Below, piece by piece: positions 8,208 to 16,835 of a stretch of 39,537 bases of DNA. Source of the DNA: an uncultured Acidobacteriia bacterium (GTDB lineage: Bacteria; Acidobacteriota; Terriglobia; Bryobacterales; Bryobacteraceae); assembly GCA_903825445.1 (NCBI GenBank), contig CAIKAS010000275.1:1-39537 (forward strand), given 5' to 3'. The position numbers and the translations under genes were made by a program. The notes under the pieces were generated by a model. It was not told the DNA's origin. It was given only the letters and a program-made list of their open reading frames with translations, and ran no database searches. The first letter of the stretch is position 1; each line of letters opens with the position of its first letter.

Positions 8208-9236
8208 CTATTGATCGATCGAAATTCGCCGCAGCAGCTTAAAGTCGCTGAGCATTTTGCCGGTGCCAAGCACAACCGACGCCAGGGCATCGTCAGCAAT
8301 CGAAACCGGCAGACCCGTTTCTTCGCGAATACGTTTGTCCAGATTCTTAATCAGCGCGCCGCCGCCAGTGAGCACAATGCCGCGATCGCTGATATCCGCG
8401 CTGAGTTCGGGCGGAGTACGTTCCAGCGCCACGCGAATGGCGTTGACGATGGTAGCGATGCATTCCGAGAGCGCCTCGCGCACTTCTCCATCGTGGATTT
8501 CAACGGTCTTCGGCACGCCTTCAATCAGGTTGCGGCCCTTCACTTCCATGGTCAGCGGACGATCCAGCTCCCATGCCGATCCAATCTGGATCTTGATTTG
8601 TTCCGCCGTGCGTTCGCCAATCAGAAGATTGTGTTTACGCTTCATGTAGTTGATGACGGCGTCATCCATTTCATTGCCGGCGATCCGCACCGAGCGCGAA
8701 TACACAATGCCGGAAAGCGAAATCACCGCGATGTCCGTGGTGCCGCCTCCGATATCCACCACCATATTGCCGCCCGGTTCAGTGATCGGCAGGCCGGCGC
8801 CGATCGCCGCTACCATCGCCTGTTCCACCAGATGCACTTCGCTGGCCTTGGCGCGGTAAGCCGAATCCATAACGGCGCGCTTTTCCACCTGCGTAATCTC
8901 GCTCGGAACACCGATGACGATGCGCGGATGCACCAGCATCTTCCGGTTGTGCGCCTTGTGGATGAAGTAGTTCAGCATCTTTTCGGTGACTTTGAAGTCA
9001 GCGATGACACCGTCTTTCATCGGCTTAATGGCGACGATATTGCCGGGCGTGCGGCCCAGCATTTCCTTCGCTTCTTTGCCGACGGCTTCGATTTCACCGG
9101 TCGTTTTATTAAGCGCGACAATGGAAGGCTCGTTGACGACGATGCCCTTTCCCTTGGCAAAGACGAGCGTATTGGCTGTGCCAAGGTCAATGGCAAGGTC
9201 AGACGAGAAGAGACTGAATAATGACCGGAGGTTCAT
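8208..9236 (-). CDS. mreB: Actin-like rod shape-determining protein MreB
   Basis: MreB forms membrane-bound filaments that organise cell-wall elongation in rod-shaped cells. The 342-residue protein is of normal length and has all the actin-fold nucleotide motifs. Phosphate 1 is DLGTANTLVFAKGKG (about residues 17-31), phosphate 2 is VVDIGGGTTDIAVISLSG and the adenosine motif is IVLTGGGALIKNLDKRI. The N-terminal amphipathic segment is MNLRSLFSLFSSDLAI. It is the first gene of mreBCD, 41 bases ahead of mreC, and divergent from the oxidoreductase gene across about 150 bases that must hold both promoters. Confidence 0.97.
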   Translation of the reverse strand: MNLRSLFSLFSSDLAIDLGTANTLVFAKGKGIVVNEPSIVALNKTTGEIEAVGKEAKEMLGRTPGNIVAIKPMKDGVIADFKVTEKMLNYFIHKAHNRKMLVHPRIVIGVPSEITQVEKRAVMDSAYRAKASEVHLVEQAMVAAIGAGLPITEPGGNMVVDIGGGTTDIAVISLSGIVYSRSVRIAGNEMDDAVINYMKRKHNLLIGERTAEQIKIQIGSAWELDRPLTMEVKGRNLIEGVPKTVEIHDGEVREALSECIATIVNAIRVALERTPPELSADISDRGIVLTGGGALIKNLDKRIREETGLPVSIADDALASVVLGTGKMLSDFKLLRRISIDQ

Positions 9237-9386
9237 GTAAGTTATTCAAAATGCAAGGCGTGTGCTGACTGCAGTTGAACCTAATGGTAACACAGGCGGG
9301 CGGAATTTCGCGTGGATATGGGAGACGTGCTCCCGAAGTGAGATACTTTTCAAAGTGGCTTTCGGCCACACAAACCTTTACAGACC

Positions 9387-10559
9387 ATGAAACACCAAAA
9401 AATCGGCATCATTATGAACGGCGTGACCGGCCGCATGGGAACCAACCAGCACCTGGTCAGGTCCATTGTTGCAATTCGGAAACAGGGCGGCATCCTCCTC
9501 CCGGACGGCACGGCACTCATCCCCGATCCAATTCTGGTGGGCCGCAATGAGGCCAAACTCGAACAACTGGCCCAGGCGCATGGCGTCACGCGGTGGAGCA
9601 CTGACCTGAAAGCCTGCCTCGCTAACCCCGATGACACCGTCTATTTCGATGCACAAACAACACAGCGGCGCGTAGCCGACGTGACCACGGCCATCCTGGC
9701 TGGCAAGCACGTTTACTGCGAGAAGCCAATTTCCGAAACCGTCGGCGAAGCGCTGGAACTGGCCCGCCTGGCCAACGAGCGCGGCGTGAAACACGGCGTC
9801 GTGCAGGATAAGCTCTTCCTCCCCGGCATCATGAAGCTCAAGCGCCTGATTGCAAGCGGCTTCTTCGGACGCATCCTTTCTATACGCGGTGAGTTCGGCT
9901 ACTGGGTCTTCGAAGGCGATCTGCAACCTGCTCAGCGGCCCTCGTGGAACTATCGGCGCGAAGATGGCGGCGGTATGACCGTCGATATGCTCTGCCACTG
10001 GCGCTACGTGCTCGATCACGTCTTCGGCCCCGTGAAACGCGTCAGCTGTCTCGAAGCCACCCACATTCCGCAGCGCTGGGACGAAGCGGGCAAACCGTAT
10101 AAATGTACAGCGGATGACGCCGCCTACGCCTGCCTGCAACTGGAAGGCGGCATTGTTGCGCAGTTCAATTCATCCTGGGCCGTGCGCGTGAATCGCGACG
10201 AACTTTTCGAAATGCAGGTGGATGGCACCGAAGGCAGCGCCGTTGCCGGACTTCGCAACTGCCGCTCGCAGCACCGCGTGAACACACCGAAGCCCGTGTG
10301 GAATCCCGATATCCCCAATCCGATCGATTTCCGTTCGCAGTGGGAGGAAGTGCCCGATAACGGCACCTTCGATAACGCATTTAAAGTGCAGTGGGAAATG
10401 TTCCTGAAGCACGTCGTGCTCGGAACGCCTTATATTCATGATCTGCTGGAAGGTGCGAAGGGCGTCCAACTGGCGGAGTTATCGCTTGAATCGTCGCGCA
10501 CGGGGCGCTGGCTGGATGTGCCGGAACTGAAAATACCGGACAAAAAGCCGAAGGCTTAG
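9387..10559 (+). CDS. Gfo/Idh/MocA-family oxidoreductase
   Basis: These enzymes use NAD(P) to oxidise or reduce sugars and related alcohols, often at C-3. The Rossmann strand reads IGIIMNGVTGRMGTN (about residues 6-20), an unusual loop resembling the G-V-T-G-R-M-G of dihydrodipicolinate reductase. The family's catalytic EKP motif is in HVYCEKPISETVGEAL. The C-terminal alpha/beta domain includes DGGGMTVDMLCHW, with the region that usually holds the substrate-binding Asp and His. No export signal is visible, so it should be cytosolic. A sugar-isomerase-like gene follows after 3 bases, indicating an operon in which both act on the same substrate class, which is not known. Confidence 0.88.
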   Translation: MKHQKIGIIMNGVTGRMGTNQHLVRSIVAIRKQGGILLPDGTALIPDPILVGRNEAKLEQLAQAHGVTRWSTDLKACLANPDDTVYFDAQTTQRRVADVTTAILAGKHVYCEKPISETVGEALELARLANERGVKHGVVQDKLFLPGIMKLKRLIASGFFGRILSIRGEFGYWVFEGDLQPAQRPSWNYRREDGGGMTVDMLCHWRYVLDHVFGPVKRVSCLEATHIPQRWDEAGKPYKCTADDAAYACLQLEGGIVAQFNSSWAVRVNRDELFEMQVDGTEGSAVAGLRNCRSQHRVNTPKPVWNPDIPNPIDFRSQWEEVPDNGTFDNAFKVQWEMFLKHVVLGTPYIHDLLEGAKGVQLAELSLESSRTGRWLDVPELKIPDKKPKA

Positions 10560-10562
10560 CTT

Positions 10563-11378
10563 ATGAGCGAATTACTCAAACGACTCAGCCTGAATCAGAT
10601 CACCCTCAACAAGCTGTCTCTCAAAGAATGCGTCGATCTCTGCGTGCGTCATCAGGTCGGCTGGATCGGACCGTGGCGAAATAAAGTCGCTGAACTCGGT
10701 CTGGCGGAGAGCGCCAGGATCATTCGCGAGGCAGGTCTGCAGGTCTCCGGACTTTGCCGTGGCGGCTACTTCTCCGCCCCTACTGCAACAGAACGCGCCG
10801 CGCAGATCGACGATAATCGCCGGGCCATCGACGAAGCTGCAGCGTTAGGCACCTCCACACTGGTGCTGGTCTGTGGCCCTGCGCCGGATAGAAACATCGA
10901 CGCCGCCCGCGGCATGGTCGCTGACGGCATCGCCGCCGTGCTCGATCACGCAAGATCCAGCGGCGTGAAATTAGCGATTGAGCCGCTGCATCCCATGTTT
11001 GCCGCCGATCGCAGCGTGATCTGCCTGGTCGATGAAGCGCTCGAACTCGCGCAGAAATTTCCCGCCGAAGACGTCGGACTGGCTCTCGACGCCTTCCATA
11101 TCTGGTGGGACGCTTACGTTTACGCCAAGCTGGAAAAGTGCGCAGGCCGGATTTTGGCCTTCCACGTTTCCGATTGGGCCGTACCCCTGCCGGGAATCTT
11201 CGCCGCACGCAGCATGATGGGAGCGGGCGTGATTGAGTTGCGTCGATTACGGCACGCCGTAGAAGCTGCGGGCTATTCCGGCCCGATCGAAGTCGAAATC
11301 ATGAATGAAGCCCTCTGGAACCGGCCCGGCGACGATGTGATGGAAGAAATGAAGCGGACATTCGCCGAACACGTGTAA
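10563..11378 (+). CDS. Sugar phosphate isomerase/epimerase-like TIM barrel (PF01261)
   Basis: The family includes metal-dependent sugar isomerases and epimerases and hydratases or lyases of keto-sugars. The 271-residue protein has the four expected metal ligands: Glu in LAIEPLHP, Asp in LALDAFHIWWD, His in AFHVSDW and Glu in IEVEIMNE. No signal peptide is seen. It begins 3 bases after the dehydrogenase stop, and the pair resembles operons for inositol- or keto-sugar catabolism. The exact reaction cannot be told from sequence. The downstream gene is convergent and begins its stop codon immediately after this one ends. Confidence 0.87.
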   Translation: MSELLKRLSLNQITLNKLSLKECVDLCVRHQVGWIGPWRNKVAELGLAESARIIREAGLQVSGLCRGGYFSAPTATERAAQIDDNRRAIDEAAALGTSTLVLVCGPAPDRNIDAARGMVADGIAAVLDHARSSGVKLAIEPLHPMFAADRSVICLVDEALELAQKFPAEDVGLALDAFHIWWDAYVYAKLEKCAGRILAFHVSDWAVPLPGIFAARSMMGAGVIELRRLRHAVEAAGYSGPIEVEIMNEALWNRPGDDVMEEMKRTFAEHV

Positions 11379-12053
11379 TTAGAGAATGTTCACAGCGCGC
11401 GCCGCCAGCAACGCCACGGTGACCAAAGAAATCGTCGATTGCATCATCATCATGACCTTCGCCCATTTCGTCAGCACGGGGACGTCGGTCGGCGAAAATG
11501 CCGTGCTGGTGTTGAAAGCCAGGAAAAGGTAATCCACAAACCCGGGATTCCACGGATGTTGCCCCAGTTCTTTCCGCAACTCCTCGCTCAGTGTCATTTG
11601 CGGAAACAAGAATGCCCCGGCCTGATGCGAATGCCGCCGGTCGCGCGCATTCGGCCCGCCGCCATCGAGTCGCCAGTACCATGATGCGAAGACCAGCACA
11701 TTGCTCACCCACAAAGCTGCCGCGCCTTTCAATAACTCAAGCGGCAGACCCAGATGCTGCAGCAAACGCATCACCAACAACGCCAACGATGTCACCAGTA
11801 CCAGCGTCGTCACTCCAAGACCGGAGTAGCCGAATATATCGTTCAGCTGAAACCTGCCGATCTTGTGGAACACACTGGCAGGCACCAGCAACGCTGTGAT
11901 CAGCAGCAGCGGCAACCAGCGTGGACCCAAAACCAACGGGTCCGGCATCAGATAAAACAACATGCCGGCGCCCATGCCTGCCATCAGCGCAGGCCACCGT
12001 GGTTCCGGCTCAAGTGGTTGTTTCGTCTCTGTCACGGGAGTGATCTCTACCAC
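11379..12053 (-). CDS. Multi-pass membrane protein with channel-like C-terminus (DUF1345-like)
   Basis: The 224-residue protein starts at GTG 12053 and overlaps the upstream ABC ATPase stop by 7 bases. It has about six hydrophobic segments: two near residues 22-55, two at 75-100, one near 110-125, and a C-terminal pair. The last part, VDYLFLAFNTSTAFSPTDVP followed by VLTKWAKVMMMMQSTISLVT, has the layout of a two-helix ion channel pore (helix, pore loop, helix). The potassium selectivity sequence TVGYG is replaced by TSTAFSPTD. It resembles DUF1345 proteins. Function is unknown; coupling to the ATPase suggests joint expression. Confidence 0.7.
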   Translation of the reverse strand: MVEITPVTETKQPLEPEPRWPALMAGMGAGMLFYLMPDPLVLGPRWLPLLLITALLVPASVFHKIGRFQLNDIFGYSGLGVTTLVLVTSLALLVMRLLQHLGLPLELLKGAAALWVSNVLVFASWYWRLDGGGPNARDRRHSHQAGAFLFPQMTLSEELRKELGQHPWNPGFVDYLFLAFNTSTAFSPTDVPVLTKWAKVMMMMQSTISLVTVALLAARAVNIL

Positions 12054-12889
12054 AAGTGATAATAGCCGTCGCGGCGCGCCAGTTCCACTTTCACGCCAAA
12101 CAATTCCCGCAGAGCGTCCGCCGTGAGCACTTCCTCTTTCGGGCCGTCGGCGGCAATCTCACCGCCGCTCATCATAATCACCCGATTGATTTCCGGAATG
12201 ATATCGGACAGATGATGCGTGACGAGAAGAATTCCCACCCCCGCCTTCGCCAGTTTTCTGATGCTCTCGCGCAATTCATGCTGAGCGAATAAGTCCAGAC
12301 TGGTGGAAGGTTCATCCAGCAACAGGGCTTTCGGATCATGCACCAGCGCGCGGCCAATCAACATGCGACGTGCCTCGCCGGAAGACATCTCGTCCACCGG
12401 CTTCTCCGCCAGATGCGCGGCTTCCAGAAAACGCAGCACATCAGCCGCTTTGCGCCGCTGCTTTTCCGTCACGTGGTGATTGGGCCAGATGCCGATGCTT
12501 GAGAAGAATCCCGAGAGCACCACTTCAAATCCCGTAATCTCACGCGTGCACTGCGTCATTAGATCGTTCGAAACGATACCCATCATGCTGCGCAGGCTCA
12601 CCACATTCCAAACGCGCTGCCCCAGGATCGTCACGGTCGTCTCCGGGTTAGCCAGGGGATAGCATTCGCGCGCAATCGTCTTGATGAGCGTCGACTTTCC
12701 ACAGCCGTTCGGGCCCAGAATTGCCACATGCTCCCCGGCCCCGATCGTGAGGTTCAGGTTGCGCAGCGCGACGTTTTCTCCGCGCATCACTGTGACGTTG
12801 CGCATATCGATAAGAGGGGGTGAACTGGTCAAGAAACCAGTATCGCCCAGGGCCGCAGGGAAATTCGAACCAATTCCTTCACACCGCAC
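12047..12889 (-). CDS. ABC transporter ATP-binding protein (orphan)
   Basis: The 280-residue ATPase has Walker A GPNGCGKST (about residues 59-67), a signature MSSGEARRMLIGRAL, Walker B ALLLDEPSTSLD and the H-loop in LLVTHHLSDI. The closest look is to single-domain ATPases of the iron-complex/ModF type. No permease or binding protein lies beside it; its only partner is the overlapping membrane protein. The start is uncertain: a GTG at 12889 gives a 28-residue extension before the domain, whereas an ATG at 12805 would begin right at the domain (MRNVTVMRGE). The substrate cannot be assigned. Confidence 0.85.
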   Translation of the reverse strand: MRCEGIGSNFPAALGDTGFLTSSPPLIDMRNVTVMRGENVALRNLNLTIGAGEHVAILGPNGCGKSTLIKTIARECYPLANPETTVTILGQRVWNVVSLRSMMGIVSNDLMTQCTREITGFEVVLSGFFSSIGIWPNHHVTEKQRRKAADVLRFLEAAHLAEKPVDEMSSGEARRMLIGRALVHDPKALLLDEPSTSLDLFAQHELRESIRKLAKAGVGILLVTHHLSDIIPEINRVIMMSGGEIAADGPKEEVLTADALRELFGVKVELARRDGYYHLW

Positions 12890-12918
12890 TTGTTTCCAGG
12901 CCGAATTTCACTTATTAT
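12890..12918 (+). promoter_or_regulatory. Candidate sigma-70 promoter of the membrane protein/MoxR operon
   Basis: TTGTTT (12890-12895), 17 bases and TATTAT (12913-12918) lie upstream of the gene starting at 12955. A good ribosome binding site (CAGGAGG) follows just before the ATG. The spacing and the -10 box are close to consensus. Confidence 0.5.
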
Positions 12919-12954
12919 TCGTAAGCGCCTCCTTTTTCCGGCGCAGGAGGCAGC

Positions 12955-13788
12955 ATGACCGGACCCGACTTACGGCCGTTATCCCTGGGCGAAATCCTCG
13001 ACCGCACGTTTTCCCTCTACCGCAATAACTTCATCCTGTTCATCGGTATCGCCGGCATTCCGCATATCCTGATTCTTGCCGTGTCGGTGCTCCAGCTTTA
13101 CTTTTATGGAAACGACAATCCCTTCCTGCCCGGTGGCCATCCAGTCACGTTTTTCGTTGTGATGGCAGTGGCCCTGCTCATTATGATTCCGACAGGTTTA
13201 CTGGCTTCCGGCGGCACGGTCATCGCCGTGTCGGAAGTCTACCTGGGCCGTCCGGTTCTTATTTCCGATGCTCTTCGACGCGCCTGGAATAAGTTCGGCT
13301 CTCTGCTCGGCCTCACCATTCTGAGTTCGCTGGCCCTCCTCGGGTCCGCGCTGCTGTTGATCATTCCCGCCTTCTACGTGGGTTGCCGCCTGGCGGTGAG
13401 TACCCCCGGCATCGTTATCGAAGGGAAAGGCCCGCGACAGGCGATGAAACGCAGTTGGCAGCTCACGTCGGATTTCACGGGCCGCGCCTTTATGATTCTG
13501 CTGCTCTACTTTGCTCTCTCCTTAGCGGCAACAGCACTCTTCTCCGCTCCTTTCACCTACGGGGCGATCGTGAACCTGAAAGACCCCGCGGCTTCGCAAG
13601 TCTGGAAAGTGATGAATCAGATCAGCACCTCCATTGGCAACGTCCTGATCGAGCCGATTCTGCTGATTGGCCTGTCAATCTTCTACTTCGACCTGCGCGT
13701 CCGCAAAGAAGCTTTCGACCTCCAGTTGATGCTGGACCCGGCCGGTACCCCGCCGCCCGCCATCGACGCAGAGCCCTCGCCCCTCTGA
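12955..13788 (+). CDS. Polytopic membrane protein, GDPD-membrane-domain/DUF975-like
   Basis: The 277-residue protein starts with LRPLSLGEILDRTFSLYRNN, a signature of the family annotated as glycerophosphoryl diester phosphodiesterase membrane domain. About six membrane segments follow (FILFIGIAGIPHILILAVSV; TFFVVMAVALLIMIPTGLLA; and others). The central motif is VIEGKGPRQAMKRSWQLTSD. The catalytic phosphodiesterase domain is absent. It begins a run of five genes with direct joins or short overlaps, ending at the DUF58 gene, so it probably belongs to that membrane complex. The start has a strong ribosome binding site (GGAGG). Confidence 0.8.
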   Translation: MTGPDLRPLSLGEILDRTFSLYRNNFILFIGIAGIPHILILAVSVLQLYFYGNDNPFLPGGHPVTFFVVMAVALLIMIPTGLLASGGTVIAVSEVYLGRPVLISDALRRAWNKFGSLLGLTILSSLALLGSALLLIIPAFYVGCRLAVSTPGIVIEGKGPRQAMKRSWQLTSDFTGRAFMILLLYFALSLAATALFSAPFTYGAIVNLKDPAASQVWKVMNQISTSIGNVLIEPILLIGLSIFYFDLRVRKEAFDLQLMLDPAGTPPPAIDAEPSPL

Positions 13789-14715
13789 ATGCAGGCTCAG
13801 TCGCGCCATCTGTGCCTGCTCCTGCTGGTCTTCGCCTGTTCACCGGCGGGCGCGGCACCCGCTGGCAGGTTCCCGAACCCCGATGCCTTCGCGAGAGAAC
13901 TGCACCGCCTTCAGCAGGAGATCCATCAGGGTCACGCCTCGCAAGTCATCGCGGAACTCCCCGCCACGTGGACTGTGCAAACGCAGGGGCGCGCTTACGT
14001 CATTTCAACTGAGCCGCTTCGGGACACCGTGGAAACGCCCGATATGGCCGAAACCTGGCTGGAAGGCCTCTCAGGCCAGATCGAAAGCTACACCGCCGCG
14101 CCGCAGCCATCCCCCGATGCACGAGGCGAACTGAACCATATCCTGGCTGGCCGCGAGTTTGCCGCCGTCAAACCGCCCAGCCCGATCGAGCTTTTCTGGC
14201 AGAGCCTGCGAGCCTGGATCCTCGATAAGCTCACCAGACTCTTTTCCTTCATCGGAGCGGATACCACCAGCGGCCGGGTAGTATTCGGCGTTGCGGCCAT
14301 CATCGCCATTGTGTTGCTTGAAACCTGGTTGCTGGGTCTGTGGCGCGGTAAGGGTAGCGCAATCACGCCACCGGCACAGTCCGTCATCCCGACGCGCACC
14401 TGGCAAAAGTGGGCTCTCGCAGCACGTGAAGCCGCGGACCGTGGCGATGCCCGCGAGGCCATCCACTGTTGCTACTGGGCAGCCGTCGTCAGTCTCCAGG
14501 ACAACCGCCTGTTGCCTCGTGACCTGACCCGAACTCCCCGTGAATATCTCGGTCTGCTCCGTAACGGTCGCACGCCCGCCGGCACAGACGTTCGTATCCC
14601 CCTGGCCGCCCTCACAGGTTCCATGGAACGAATCTGGTACGCCAACCGCGCGCCCCGCGAAGGCGATGTCGACGAATCCTTCGGCCATCTGGAGACCCTC
14701 GGATGCCGGCTGTAA
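13789..14715 (+). CDS. DUF4129-domain membrane protein
   Basis: The ATG directly follows the previous stop codon (TGAATG). The 308-residue protein has a signal peptide (LCLLLLVFACSPAGA), a periplasmic segment, one membrane helix at about residues 160-185 (VVFGVAAIIAIVLLETWLLG), and a cytoplasmic DUF4129 domain. The domain is recognised by the run AREAADRGDAREAIHCCYWA and LTRTPREYL. DUF4129 proteins occur in operons with MoxR ATPases and DUF58 proteins, as here, but their role is not established. It overlaps the next gene by 13 bases. Confidence 0.85.
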   Translation: MQAQSRHLCLLLLVFACSPAGAAPAGRFPNPDAFARELHRLQQEIHQGHASQVIAELPATWTVQTQGRAYVISTEPLRDTVETPDMAETWLEGLSGQIESYTAAPQPSPDARGELNHILAGREFAAVKPPSPIELFWQSLRAWILDKLTRLFSFIGADTTSGRVVFGVAAIIAIVLLETWLLGLWRGKGSAITPPAQSVIPTRTWQKWALAAREAADRGDAREAIHCCYWAAVVSLQDNRLLPRDLTRTPREYLGLLRNGRTPAGTDVRIPLAALTGSMERIWYANRAPREGDVDESFGHLETLGCRL

Positions 14716-15869
14716 ACACCTCCGATCGCCGCCTGCTGATGTGTGCGGGCGTAGTTCTCGTGCTCCTCATGGCGGCCATCGGTTTCATCGGCGCTGGCGA
14801 TGAGTCGTCGCCCGTACCCAGCGTCTATTCCTCAGATTCCGGAGGAGCCCGCGCCGCTTATCTCTTGCTCCTGAAACTGCACTACAACGTCCGGATCTGG
14901 GACCAGCCGCCAGCCCAACTCGAATCTCTCCCGTCAGGTTCGCTCCTCATCCTTGCCGAACCAGCCTCCGAGGAACCCGGAACCCCCGAGCGTAAAGCCC
15001 TCCGCGCCTTCGCCAACAGAGGAGGCCGCGTGCTCTTCTGCGGCGCTGCCATTCCGGCGTTTTTTTCACATACGCGCGTCGAACCTTCGCCCGTCGTGCG
15101 TCCATGGAAGGATTTCCCCGCCAACCTTCCCTCGGCCCTGACCCGCAATGCCGACCCCATCACCATGCGCCCCGATACTTACTGGGGTCAACCTTCCAGT
15201 TCGCAGCTTCCGGTCTACGGCGACCTGGACGAACCCGTCGTTGTCTCCTGGAAAATTGGTGAAGGCGAAGTACTCTGGTGGGCCTCCGCCACGCCTCTCA
15301 CCAACGCCGGCATTACTAAAACCGGTAACCTGAATCTCTTCCTGAATTCCGTTGCCGGGGCCTCAGCCATCTATTGGGACGAATACTTCCACGGGGAACG
15401 TCCATCCCTTGCCAGTTTCATGGAGAAGACGCCGCTGCTGTGGGCCGCAATCCAAATCGGAATCATGGCCGTAGCGTTGTTGTTTACATTTAGCCGTCGC
15501 AGTGGCCCCATCGTCACGCCCGCTGGCGTGTCGCGTTTGTCGCCGCTGGAGTTTGTGGATACCATGGGAGCCTTGTACCAGCACGCCAAAGCAACGTCGG
15601 TTCCCGTGGATATTGCGTACCGGCATGTACGCCTCGAACTTTCACGTCGCCTCGCACTGCCCGCCGACACCACCGACCCGGAACTTGCGCGCATCGCCGG
15701 TGAGCGTCTGGGCATAGACCGCGCAGCCCTCGCGAAAGCACTCGGCCAATCCGCCGAAGCGCGTTATTACCACGACGGCCAGCTGAAAACCCGTAATGCA
15801 CTCGCCATCGTGCGAAGCCTCGAAGAATTTCTTGTCCCGACCAAAACAAATTACAGGGAGACTCATTAG
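14703..15869 (+). CDS. DUF4350-domain membrane protein
   Basis: The 388-residue protein has an N-terminal membrane helix (LLMCAGVVLVLLMAAIGFIG), then the DUF4350 region with SSDSGGARAAYLLLLKLHYN followed by VRIWDQPP. This region looks like a glutamine-amidotransferase-like fold (SLLILAEPAS, GGRVLFCGA). A second helix lies near residue 250 (LLWAAIQIGIMAVALLFTF), followed by a cytoplasmic helical tail. This is the standard architecture in MoxR-DUF58-DUF4129 clusters. It overlaps the DUF4129 gene and ends 3 bases before the MoxR start. Confidence 0.85.
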   Translation: MPAVNTSDRRLLMCAGVVLVLLMAAIGFIGAGDESSPVPSVYSSDSGGARAAYLLLLKLHYNVRIWDQPPAQLESLPSGSLLILAEPASEEPGTPERKALRAFANRGGRVLFCGAAIPAFFSHTRVEPSPVVRPWKDFPANLPSALTRNADPITMRPDTYWGQPSSSQLPVYGDLDEPVVVSWKIGEGEVLWWASATPLTNAGITKTGNLNLFLNSVAGASAIYWDEYFHGERPSLASFMEKTPLLWAAIQIGIMAVALLFTFSRRSGPIVTPAGVSRLSPLEFVDTMGALYQHAKATSVPVDIAYRHVRLELSRRLALPADTTDPELARIAGERLGIDRAALAKALGQSAEARYYHDGQLKTRNALAIVRSLEEFLVPTKTNYRETH

Positions 15870-15872
15870 ATC

Positions 15873-16835
15873 GTGGAAAATGTTGCGGCACTCACCAGAC
15901 ATGTCCGTTCCGAACTGGCGAAAGTTCTCGTCGGGCAAGAGGAAATCGCCAACCAGTTGCTGCTGGTTATTCTCACCGGTGGCCATGCCGTCATCGAAGG
16001 CGTACCGGGACTCGCCAAGACTATGGCCGTCAAAGCAATGGCGCGCATCTGCGGCCTCGGCTTTCAGCGCGTGCAGTGCACTGCCGACCTCATGCCTGCC
16101 GACATCACCGGCACCAACGTCTTCAACCTCGGTAACAGCACCTTCGATCTGCATCGCGGCCCGGTTTTCACGGACCTTCTATTAGTCGACGAGATCAATC
16201 GCACCGCGCCGCGCACACAGGCTGCCCTGCTCGAAGCCATGGAAGAGCGCCAGGTGACCATTGATGGGACACGCTATCCGTTGAATGAGAACTTCACCGT
16301 CCTCGCCACGCAGAATCCGGTTGAGTTTGAGGGCACCTATCCCCTGCCCGAAGCTCAGCTCGATCGCTTCCTGCTTAAAATCCGCATCACCTATCCCAAC
16401 GCCGAAGACGAAGTGGAAATCCTCACGCGTCACGGCGCCGGTTTCGATGCCCGCCGTCTGAATGAAGTCGAACTCATTCCCATTGACGCAGGCTTGCTCG
16501 CCGCCGCCCGCGCCGAAATCGCACAGATCACCGTGGAACCTGCAATCTACGCCTACATCGTTGCTTTGACTCGGAGAACGCGTGACTGGCCGTCCGTCTC
16601 ACTCGGTGCCAGCCCCCGCGCTGCAGTCGCCCTCTTCCTCGCGGCGCGCGCGGTCGCAGCCATGGGAGATTCCGATACTCCAGGCCGCGACTACCTTCTC
16701 CCCGACGACGTCAAGGCCGTTGCGCTGCCCGTCCTGCGCCACCGTCTGTTGCTGAAGCCTGAGGCCGATCTCGAGGGCCTCACTACGGATCAGGTCGTCC
16801 AGCAGATCCTCTCGACAGTCGAAATCCCGAAATGA
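15873..16835 (+). CDS. MoxR-family AAA+ ATPase
   Basis: MoxR ATPases act as chaperones that assemble or activate partner complexes, often with von Willebrand A proteins. The 320-residue protein begins at GTG 15873. It has Walker A GVPGLAKT (about residues 43-50), Walker B LLLVDEINRTAPRTQAALLE (from residue 102), sensor 1 in LATQNPVEFEGTYPLPEAQL followed by DRF, and the C-terminal lid. All catalytic residues appear intact. It overlaps the DUF58 gene by 4 bases, so the two products are likely made together and interact. Confidence 0.94.
   Translation: MENVAALTRHVRSELAKVLVGQEEIANQLLLVILTGGHAVIEGVPGLAKTMAVKAMARICGLGFQRVQCTADLMPADITGTNVFNLGNSTFDLHRGPVFTDLLLVDEINRTAPRTQAALLEAMEERQVTIDGTRYPLNENFTVLATQNPVEFEGTYPLPEAQLDRFLLKIRITYPNAEDEVEILTRHGAGFDARRLNEVELIPIDAGLLAAARAEIAQITVEPAIYAYIVALTRRTRDWPSVSLGASPRAAVALFLAARAVAAMGDSDTPGRDYLLPDDVKAVALPVLRHRLLLKPEADLEGLTTDQVVQQILSTVEIPK

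Noticed and set aside
8169..9221. Plus-strand ORF of 350 codons opposite mreB
   Set aside because: mreB is unmistakable on the other strand; the antisense translation has no family features.
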